Assembly (NCBI GenBank): GCA_016926765.1
Contig: JAFGNY010000199.1
Coordinates: 1 to 15,195 of the forward strand
From: Bacteroidales bacterium
GTDB taxonomy: Bacteria; Bacteroidota; Bacteroidia; Bacteroidales; FEN-979
DNA length: 15,195 bases
Direction of reading: 5' to 3'
In this document: one piece after another, positions 7,638 to 13,061 of the stretch
Layout of the letters: the number at the start of each line of letters is the position of its first letter
Position numbering within the stretch: the first letter of the stretch is position 1
The notes under the pieces: model-generated
Seen by the model: only the letters and a program-made list of their open reading frames with translations
Databases searched by the model: none
Told to the model about the DNA's origin: nothing
Made by a program: the position numbers and the translations under genes

Positions 7638-8417
7638 TTATATCCAATCCAGCCTCTTTATGTTAAATACAGGGCCCTCCACACATACCCGTTCGTTTCC
7701 CCTGTCGGTGGGTGTGACACAACAAAGACATACGCCGAAGCCACAGGCCATCGTGTTTTCCAGGGACACCTCGCAATCGATTTTGTGCAGTGCGGCAAGC
7801 CGGGCCACTGCTTTCATCATGGCATCCGGGCCGCAACAATAAATCTTCTCAAAAGGCAGACGTTCCTTCTGCAGGATAGAATGATCCGGAACCAATCCGT
7901 GTTCTCCTTCAGTTCCGTCATCGGTGGTAATAAATACATCCCCGAAAGCTGAATAAGCCTCAATCTCCGACACCTCCTCCTTGGTTCGGAACCCGACTAA
8001 AATCGTAGGCCGGATCCTGTTTTGGTTCAGGAACTGTGCAAGAAAAAGCAACGGCGCCACTCCGCATCCCCCTCCGATGAGCAGGACATTTTTAACAGAT
8101 GGCAGGGAAAAGGAGTTTCCGAGGGGATAGAGTACATTGAGTGCCTCTCCTTCCCGCAGAGAACTGAGATGCCTGGTCCCATCGCCTTTGATCTGAACGA
8201 GCAACCGGATGCTTTTCCGGGGATAGTCCACCTGATGGATAGAAAAGGGGCGTCGCAGGAATGTTGTTGGAGAATCGTTGACCAATACCTGTACAAACTG
8301 CCCCGGTAACATCAGCGGAAGAGGTTCCGGGGCAATCAGGTCAAGCAGGAAGTGCCTGTTGTTCAGGGAGATATTACGCGCAACAGTAAGATCCTGAACC
8401 GTTTTTTTAATCTCCAT
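7638..8417 (-). CDS. pyrK: Dihydroorotate dehydrogenase B, electron transfer subunit
   Basis: PyrK carries FAD and one [2Fe-2S] cluster and passes electrons from PyrD's FMN to NAD+. Its 259 residues are the usual length. Domains in order: an FAD-binding beta-barrel (about 1-105) with FLRRPFSIH (53-61) as the flavin motif; an NAD-binding Rossmann domain starting VLLIGGGCGVAPLLFLA (111-127), with YCCGPDAMM (193-201); and a C-terminal cluster loop ENTMACGFGVCLCCV. The likely iron-sulphur ligands are C225, C230, C233 and C245 (spacing x4, x2, x11), matching the family pattern; C232 is an extra cysteine. ATG 8417 lies 15 bases after the stop of the PEGA-like gene and 42 bases separate it from pyrD, so the three are probably one transcript. 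Confidence 0.97.
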   Translation of the reverse strand: MEIKKTVQDLTVARNISLNNRHFLLDLIAPEPLPLMLPGQFVQVLVNDSPTTFLRRPFSIHQVDYPRKSIRLLVQIKGDGTRHLSSLREGEALNVLYPLGNSFSLPSVKNVLLIGGGCGVAPLLFLAQFLNQNRIRPTILVGFRTKEEVSEIEAYSAFGDVFITTDDGTEGEHGLVPDHSILQKERLPFEKIYCCGPDAMMKAVARLAALHKIDCEVSLENTMACGFGVCLCCVTPTDRGNERVCVEGPVFNIKRLDWI

Positions 8418-8432
8418 GCAGGGTATCAGTAA

Positions 8433-9113
8433 TTAGTTGGCCAGACGCGACTGGCACTCAAACACAACCTCTTTGTATTTCCTCAGTACGCGGTCCCACT
8501 CGCGGAAGAGTTCATCGCTCTTCACACTGGTTTGCGGCTTCTGGGATTCTTCACTCACCAGTTTGATCTTGTAGGTCAGCGGGCTTGTACTTCCCAACTT
8601 GACAATCATGCGTGTACGGATGGTGTTTTTCTTGAAGGTTTGCACGGTCCAGGCTGTTCTGAGATAACCTGTTTCGCGGTCGGTCACTTCAACTACATCA
8701 AAATAAGAGGTGATGATCTGGCTAAGCAACTGCCATGCTTCAAGTTCCGGTTTATTGGTCTTGATCTCAAGGTCAATGTTGGCCACGTCGGTTGCTTCCG
8801 AAGCGTCGTAAGCGTCGTCTTTTTGCAGGACAAGGTTATAGTTCTTGGGTGGTGGAGAAAAATCCGGTTTATTGCAGAACTCAATCACTTCGGTTAGGTA
8901 AGCCACTTTTTCCACTTTGACGGTGATACACGCATAGGCAGGAACAATGATATCGAGCTGGCCTGCTCCCATCAGTCGCCCATCGACAAAGATTTTTGCA
9001 TCCGATTCCGATACAACAAAATGTACTTTCTTCTTGGCTGCCATCACATCGGATCCGTTGAGAAAGATCAACAAGGCAACCAGGACAGATGATAAGATGA
9101 TTTTTGCTTTCAT
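8433..9113 (-). CDS. Exported PEGA-like domain protein of unknown function
   Basis: I do not recognise a named family for this 226-residue protein. A signal peptide is clear: MKAKIILSSVLVALLIFLNG, with likely cleavage after VMA (about residue 25). Residues 37-76 (SDAKIFVDGRLMGAGQLDIIVP and on) resemble a PEGA domain, a small beta-fold often found in surface or cell-wall-associated proteins. After a linker, residues 112-186 (IDLEIKTNKPELEAWQLLSQ ... GYLRTAW ... IRTRMIVK) look like an alpha/beta domain seen in some Bacteroidota periplasmic hypothetical proteins. Residues 200-220 form a charged helix. The absence of a cysteine at the cleavage site argues against a lipoprotein; location is probably periplasmic. 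It ends 15 bases before pyrK, but no pyrimidine role is evident. A candidate promoter lies at 9154-9161. Confidence 0.8.
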   Translation of the reverse strand: MKAKIILSSVLVALLIFLNGSDVMAAKKKVHFVVSESDAKIFVDGRLMGAGQLDIIVPAYACITVKVEKVAYLTEVIEFCNKPDFSPPPKNYNLVLQKDDAYDASEATDVANIDLEIKTNKPELEAWQLLSQIITSYFDVVEVTDRETGYLRTAWTVQTFKKNTIRTRMIVKLGSTSPLTYKIKLVSEESQKPQTSVKSDELFREWDRVLRKYKEVVFECQSRLAN

Positions 9114-9153
9114 ATAGTGAAATTTAATGATTTAATTTACTGGATTTAATAGT

Positions 9154-9161
9154 CAAAGGTA
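9154..9161 (-). promoter_or_regulatory. Candidate -7 element for the PEGA-like/pyrK/pyrD transcript
   Basis: On the minus strand this reads TACCTTTG, an exact TAnnTTTG match. It lies 6 bases beyond the DUF5606 stop codon and about 40 bases before the PEGA-like gene's ATG at 9113, in a 54-base AT-rich spacer. No clear -33 TTTG box was found. It would give a leader of about 35 bases and let the downstream genes be transcribed apart from DUF5606. Confidence 0.5.
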
Positions 9162-9167
9162 ATCAAT

Positions 9168-9611
9168 TCATCCCTCTTTGACCTCTTTTTCTTCAGAAGA
9201 TTTTTCCTCCTCCTCTTTTTCATCTTCCTTGAAATCCAGCAGGTCGTGTTTAAGTAAAAGGTTATACCAGGTCAGAATTTTACGGATATCGGATGGATAG
9301 ACCCGCTCCTGGTCATATTCAGGTACTGCTTCACGGAAGAATTCCTGAAGGAGAGCAGGTTCAGATTTCGGGTCAACGCTCTCTTTTCCCTGAGAATGAT
9401 TATGGATCTTTTTCAGAACCTCTTTCAGCGGGAGATCTTCATCGGAGGAGAATACGCTGATCTCTTCCAGCGAGCTGATTTTCTCGTGGCCAAAAGCAGG
9501 GAAACGTTTCTGATCGATCAACGACTCTACGATGACGGCATTTTTTGCCTGAGAGATCACTTTATAGAGACCAGGTTTTCCGGAGATGGATAAAATTTTG
9601 CTCAGGTCCAT
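9168..9611 (-). CDS. DUF5606 family protein
   Basis: A 147-residue cytoplasmic protein recognised by its opening DLSKILSISGKPGLYKVISQ (2-21), followed by AVIVESLIDQKRFPAFG and KISSLEEISVFSSDEDLPL, the conserved N-terminal block of the DUF5606 family of Bacteroidota. A helical region around 85-125 contains YPSDIRKILTWYNLLLK. The tail from about 127 is almost entirely Glu, Lys and Ser and is probably disordered. The molecular function is unknown as far as I know; the sequence shows no enzyme motif, membrane segment or DNA-binding motif. A promoter element lies just upstream (9627-9634), and a new candidate promoter begins right after its stop, so it may be monocistronic or feed into the downstream genes. 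Confidence 0.88.
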   Translation of the reverse strand: MDLSKILSISGKPGLYKVISQAKNAVIVESLIDQKRFPAFGHEKISSLEEISVFSSDEDLPLKEVLKKIHNHSQGKESVDPKSEPALLQEFFREAVPEYDQERVYPSDIRKILTWYNLLLKHDLLDFKEDEKEEEEKSSEEKEVKEG

Positions 9612-9626
9612 AGCGGCGATTTTTTA

Positions 9627-9634
9627 CAAAGGTA
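9627..9634 (-). promoter_or_regulatory. Candidate -7 element for the DUF5606 gene
   Basis: On the minus strand this reads TACCTTTG, identical to the element at 9154-9161. It lies 15 bases before the ATG at 9611, giving a leader of only about 10 bases. The region where a -33 box should sit overlaps an 8-bp tandem array (9649-9688). Confidence 0.5.
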
Positions 9635-9648
9635 CAAAAAATGGCAAT

Positions 9649-9688
9649 GCAGGAATGCAGGAATGCAGGAATGCAAGAATGCAGGAAG
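9649..9688. repeat. Five tandem 8-bp repeats (GCAGGAAT)
   Basis: Units: GCAGGAAT at 9649, 9657 and 9665, GCAAGAAT at 9673 and GCAGGAAG at 9681. The first three copies are identical; the last two each differ by one base. The array lies in the 122-base spacer between the family 2 GT stop and the DUF5606 start, immediately upstream of that gene's -7 element, so copy-number change would alter the -33 region. Confidence 0.9.
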
Positions 9689-9719
9689 ATAGCATTTGGG
9701 AGATAACATCGAATACCGA

Positions 9720-9747
9720 CAATCGACAATCGTTCAATCATCAATCA
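9720..9747. repeat. ATTG-based heptamer array running through a stop codon
   Basis: On the minus strand the units are TGATTG, ATGATTG, AACGATTG and TCGATTG, so ATTG recurs at spacings of 7, 8 and 7 bases. The first two units are the last codons of the family 2 GT (Val-Ile-Asp-Asp-stop); the other two are downstream of the stop. Confidence 0.6.
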
Positions 9748-10609
9748 CCTTGTAGTTCTTATACTCACCGATCCGCCATCCGGTGTGCGCCTCGATCTGA
9801 TCAAGCAGTTTATGGCGAAAACTCAGGGGCCTGACACCTGGTTGTGGCTCAAAGTCCCATGTTTGCCGTGCAATTCGCTGATGGATCAGGGCCGGATGTT
9901 TTCCGGTAAAGCGATTAAGAGCGTTGATGACAGAGTAATCAAACTCCTGATCTGTTGTGATGTTCTCGCGGATCCATGCCTCGTCATGCCAGAATTTATG
10001 AAACTCTTGCTGCTTAGCTTGTTGTGCCGAAGGGGTTTTAACCCATCCGTAATGGTAAATCCAGGCATTGAGCGGTTTGACCCGGATCTTTTTTTCACCC
10101 TTGCGGAATCCCTGGGCATCTTTGTAAGAGTGGATGCCGATCCCCGGGCGGATAATCCGGACTTCACGGCGGTACCACTTCCTGGAATTGCCTGTCCAGT
10201 CATAGGATCCCCAGAAATGAAGGTAATTGAACAAAAGTCCTTCCACTTCAGGATGTTCGTTCCATCTCTCCATCCCGCTTCGGATCTGCTCATGGTAGGC
10301 TTCGTGTACCACCTCGTCAGCCTGGATGTAGAATGCCCAGTCGGCATCAACCGAAACCGCTGCCAGTGCTTTGTTTGTCTCTTCAGCCAATACCCTTCCT
10401 TCTTCACGAAGTGATTCGTCCCACCGGGTGTCAATGATGCGGATTTTCACCGGATCGATGGAGGCAATCAACTGCCGGGTCCCGTCGTCGGAATCCCCAA
10501 CTGCTACCACCACCTCATCACAGAAGGGCAAAATGGAAGAGATGGACTCTACTACCGGGTAGTCATAGTTGATTGCGTTGCGGACGATTGAAAAGCCTGA
10601 GACTTTCAT
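9734..10609 (-). CDS. Family 2 glycosyltransferase
   Basis: A 291-residue single-domain GT-A enzyme without membrane segments. The N-terminus MKVSGFSIVRNAINYDYPVV is the nucleotide-binding strand. DEVVVAVGDSDDGT (31-44) is the second conserved strand and loop. FYIQADEVVH (93-102) holds the metal/donor motif in the form QADE rather than DxD, common in this subgroup. RPGIGIHSYKDAQGF (154-168) and IYHYGWVKTP (184-193) are conserved-looking acceptor-side motifs. Donor and acceptor are unknown. The frame extends 13 codons upstream to a TTG at 10648, but those codons translate the TTGTAGG repeat arm, so ATG 10609 is preferred. A 23-bp inverted repeat separates it from purB and ends 10 bases before this ATG. 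The last codons lie in a heptamer array. Confidence 0.88.
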   Translation of the reverse strand: MKVSGFSIVRNAINYDYPVVESISSILPFCDEVVVAVGDSDDGTRQLIASIDPVKIRIIDTRWDESLREEGRVLAEETNKALAAVSVDADWAFYIQADEVVHEAYHEQIRSGMERWNEHPEVEGLLFNYLHFWGSYDWTGNSRKWYRREVRIIRPGIGIHSYKDAQGFRKGEKKIRVKPLNAWIYHYGWVKTPSAQQAKQQEFHKFWHDEAWIRENITTDQEFDYSVINALNRFTGKHPALIHQRIARQTWDFEPQPGVRPLSFRHKLLDQIEAHTGWRIGEYKNYKVIDD

Positions 10610-10619
10610 AGGTAGACTA

Positions 10620-10717
10620 TAAGTTGTAGGTTGTAGGTTGTAAGCCAAACAGTATCGATCTACTAATTTTATCTAACATAACTATCTCAGAACCTACAAC
10701 CTACAACCTACAACTTA
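10620..10717. repeat. 23-bp perfect inverted repeat made of TTGTAGG/CCTACAA heptamers
   Basis: The left arm 10620-10642 and the right arm 10695-10717 are perfect reverse complements, 52 bases apart. Each arm is itself a tandem heptamer array; the right one extends to 10691 with about 3.7 units of AACCTAC. On the transcribed minus strand the right arm contains the last two codons and stop of purB (AAG TTG TAG), and the following units repeat GTTGTAG. The RNA would fold into a 23-bp stem between purB and the GT gene. No U-run follows. The spacer encodes nothing recognisable. Confidence 0.92.
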
Positions 10718-12057
10718 ATCATGCCGATGTAATTTCCTGGCGTGACCTGTTTTAACTCCTCTTTGATCTTTCGGGATATCTTCAGCTCATCGATGAAAGC
10801 ATGGAGGCTTTTCTGATTGATGGTTGTCTTGCCCCTTGTAAACTCTTTAAGGGCTTCGTAGGGGTTGGGATACCCTTCACGCCGGAGAATGGTTTGTATC
10901 GCTTCAGAGACAACCGCCCAGTTGCTGTTCAGATCCTGCTGCAGTTTTTTCTCGTTGAGCAGCAGCTTGTCAAGACCCCTGAGCAGGGATTTCATTCCCA
11001 CCAACATATGGGCCATCGGCACACCAATGTTCCGGATCACGGTGGAATCGGTCAGGTCACGCTGCAGACGTGAAATGGGAAGCTTAGCCGACAGGAATTC
11101 GAACAGGGCATTCGCAACGCCAAGGTTGCCTTCAGAGTTTTCAAAGTCAATCGGGTTCACTTTGTGAGGCATCGTAGAGGATCCGGTTTCCTTCTTATTC
11201 ACGCGTTGCTTGAAATATTCCATCGAGAGATAGCTCCACAGATCACGGTCGAGGTCAATCAGGATGGTATTGATCCGCTTCAGGTTGTCGAAAAAGGCGG
11301 CCATATTATCGTAATGATCAATCTGGGTAGTAGTTTGGAGCCGTTCGAGCCCCAGGTTGTCAAAGACAAACCGGTTAGCGAACTTCACCCAGTCAACCTT
11401 AGGGAAAGCCACGGCGTGTGCATTAAAATTTCCGGTAGCGCCGCCAAACTTTCCTGAAAAGGGAATCGTCTCCAGCAAGGCCATCTGCTGCGACAGCCGT
11501 TCTACAAAAACATACAGCTCTTTGCCGACGGTGGTCGGGGAGGCCGGCTGCCCATGCGTATGGGCCAGCATCGGTACCTTTTGCCAGTCGGCGCTCTTGT
11601 AAAGAAGGTTGTAATGGACCTCGGTAAGCATGGGTTCCAGAACCTCTTCCCAGGCATCCCGCATCGCCATCGTGAACGCGTTGTTATTAATATCCTGGGA
11701 AGTGAGCCCAAAATGGACAAACTCCTTGTATTTACCGAGACCATACTGATCGAAATGCTCTTTTACGAAATACTCGATGGCTTTCACGTCGTGGTTGGTC
11801 TTCTCTTCGATGGCTTTCACCCGAAGGGCATCTTCCGGCATGAAGTGCTTGTAAATCTTCCGCAGTTTTGGAAAATCACGTTTGTTGAATGTACTTAGCT
11901 GAGGGAGTGGGATTTGACAGAGGGCAATGAAATACTCTACTTCAACCCACACCCGGTAACGGATGATTGCTGCTTCAGAGAAATAATCGGAGAGCCGCTC
12001 TACCGATTTCCGGTAACGACCGTCAACCGGAGATATTGCAAAAAGTGCACTGTCCAT
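10708..12057 (-). CDS. purB: Adenylosuccinate lyase
   Basis: PurB acts twice in purine synthesis: it releases fumarate from SAICAR to give AICAR, and from adenylosuccinate to give AMP. It is a cytoplasmic homotetramer of the fumarase/aspartase superfamily. Its 449 residues and sequence resemble the E. coli type (456 residues). Visible: SPVDGRYR (9-16) near the N-terminus, EEKTNHDVKAIEYFV (84-98), HFGLTSQDINNNA (115-127), AHTHGQPASPTTVGKE with the general-acid His168 (165-180), and the superfamily signature GSSTMPHKVNPIDFENSEGN with the flexible-loop catalytic Ser at 293/294 (292-311). ATG 12057 lies 22 bases downstream of a TAnnTTTG element. The stop codon lies within a heptamer repeat arm. 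It is followed by the family 2 GT, with a long hairpin between them. Confidence 0.98.
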   Translation of the reverse strand: MDSALFAISPVDGRYRKSVERLSDYFSEAAIIRYRVWVEVEYFIALCQIPLPQLSTFNKRDFPKLRKIYKHFMPEDALRVKAIEEKTNHDVKAIEYFVKEHFDQYGLGKYKEFVHFGLTSQDINNNAFTMAMRDAWEEVLEPMLTEVHYNLLYKSADWQKVPMLAHTHGQPASPTTVGKELYVFVERLSQQMALLETIPFSGKFGGATGNFNAHAVAFPKVDWVKFANRFVFDNLGLERLQTTTQIDHYDNMAAFFDNLKRINTILIDLDRDLWSYLSMEYFKQRVNKKETGSSTMPHKVNPIDFENSEGNLGVANALFEFLSAKLPISRLQRDLTDSTVIRNIGVPMAHMLVGMKSLLRGLDKLLLNEKKLQQDLNSNWAVVSEAIQTILRREGYPNPYEALKEFTRGKTTINQKSLHAFIDELKISRKIKEELKQVTPGNYIGMIKL

Positions 12058-12079
12058 TCCAGGAGGAATTAAGAAAGGT

Positions 12080-12087
12080 CAAATATA
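12080..12087 (-). promoter_or_regulatory. Candidate -7 promoter element for purB
   Basis: On the minus strand this reads TATATTTG, an exact TAnnTTTG match 22 bases before the purB ATG at 12057, predicting a leader of about 18 bases. A TTG lies upstream but at a spacing of about 12 bases, shorter than the usual -33/-7 distance. No purine riboswitch structure is apparent in so short a leader. Confidence 0.5.
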
Positions 12088-12129
12088 GGATATTTTTTAC
12101 AACACGGAATTTATAGATGCCGAATATCA

Positions 12130-12199
12130 GATGCGCGATGCGCGATGCGTGATGCGTGATGAAAGATGCCAGATGCCGGATGGCGGATACGCGATAACG
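12130..12199. repeat. Ten degenerate tandem heptamers (GATGCGY)
   Basis: Ten consecutive 7-bp units with no slippage: GATGCGC twice, GATGCGT twice, GATGAAA, GATGCCA, GATGCCG, GATGGCG, GATACGC, GATAACG. GAT is invariant in all ten, and units decay progressively from left to right. The array fills half of the 145-base spacer between the purB promoter and the DUF4249 stop (12203-12205). Any plus-strand reading frame here is an artefact of the periodicity. Confidence 0.92.
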
Positions 12200-12202
12200 G
12201 TA

Positions 12203-13048
12203 CTATCTCACCACCGTACTTCCCCACGAACTCGAGTAGGCAGCGAAAAATCCGATGCCCCCGTGGCTGATATTTCCCTGGACGTTAGCCGGGGGACCGG
12301 TAAAGAAGGGGATGTTGAATCCCGATAGTTTTACCTGGGAAATGAAATCGTAATATTCCCTGGTGATCCCCGACATTCTGAGTGTTACCTTATCTCCCTG
12401 AGTGAACGTTTCCCAGGTATTTGCGTTATTGATGTAAACGGCTGCAAGTCCGTTGATGTAGCTGCCGTTGATGTATTTGTCATCGGATACGGCGATCTTC
12501 CATATCGAGTCGGTCTTCAGCGTGTCATTCCTGTAATAATGAAACATGTAATAGTTGACCTCATCGGCTGGTTCCTGAGCAAAAACCCTGATTTCCCACA
12601 CCCCGTCAGTTCCCCAGTCGGGTTGAAACACCACCTGGATGGAATCGAGACGGGACACATTCATCATCCGGCAGGTTGAGGTATAACTGGTCATGTTATC
12701 GATGGGATGATCCAGATCGATGTTCAGAGTATATGTCTCCCCGATGATCCCGGAAAAAGTTGAATCGGTTTCGTAGATTCCTGAGATCCCGGGCTCTGTT
12801 TCATGAAGCGGGTAGCTGGAGATCCCGTTATAGAGACTAACGGACGCAGCAACAACACGAGGAGCCGGTTCATTGTAGAAATAGTCGGCCGTCTTGGAGA
12901 GGGAGATCAGGTAGCGGGCGGTATCATTTGAAATACTACCATCAACGACCAGTCGTGTATAGGTCTCGTCAAGATTCAGGTCAATCCGTTCCGTACAGGA
13001 AAATGAAATCAGTGTAAGGAGGATACTATATAAAATCAGTCGCTTCAT
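12203..13048 (-). CDS. DUF4249 family lipoprotein, partner of the TonB-dependent receptor
   Basis: A 281-residue predicted lipoprotein. MKRLILYSILLTLISFSC is a type II signal peptide with the lipidated Cys at 18, followed by TERIDLNLDETYTRLVVDGSI, the typical start of DUF4249 proteins. The C-terminal block (PPANVQGNISHGGIGFFAAYS) is the other family landmark. Between them lies an all-beta region. DUF4249 genes usually follow a TonB-dependent receptor gene, and here the start is 13 bases after the receptor's stop, so they form one operon. By position it resembles the SusD-type partner lipoproteins, perhaps a surface lid or substrate binder, but that is inference and the substrate is unknown. 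The frame is open to 13156; the extra 36 codons overlap the receptor and lack a signal sequence, so ATG 13048 was chosen. Confidence 0.92.
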   Translation of the reverse strand: MKRLILYSILLTLISFSCTERIDLNLDETYTRLVVDGSISNDTARYLISLSKTADYFYNEPAPRVVAASVSLYNGISSYPLHETEPGISGIYETDSTFSGIIGETYTLNIDLDHPIDNMTSYTSTCRMMNVSRLDSIQVVFQPDWGTDGVWEIRVFAQEPADEVNYYMFHYYRNDTLKTDSIWKIAVSDDKYINGSYINGLAAVYINNANTWETFTQGDKVTLRMSGITREYYDFISQVKLSGFNIPFFTGPPANVQGNISHGGIGFFAAYSSSWGSTVVR

Positions 13049-13061
13049 CTTGCCGGATGGG

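Noticed and set aside
9785..10414. A 209-codon plus-strand open frame inside the family 2 glycosyltransferase
   Set aside because: It is antisense to a well-supported gene, shows no recognisable motif and is a by-product of codon bias.
10610..10648. A 13-codon extension of the family 2 glycosyltransferase from a TTG
   Set aside because: The extra residues are a translation of the TTGTAGG repeat arm; the family-typical strand starts at ATG 10609.
10643..10694. A promoter in the spacer of the purB-GT inverted repeat
   Set aside because: The minus strand contains TA-3 bases-TTTG, one base longer than the -7 consensus, with no matching -33 box.
12130..12199. The tandem heptamers as a CRISPR array
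   Set aside because: The units are 7 bp with no unique spacers, and no cas gene is present.
12131..12328. A plus-strand open frame beginning MRDARCVMRDERCQMPDG
   Set aside because: Its N-terminus is the heptamer array read in frame and its C-terminal part is antisense to the DUF4249 gene.
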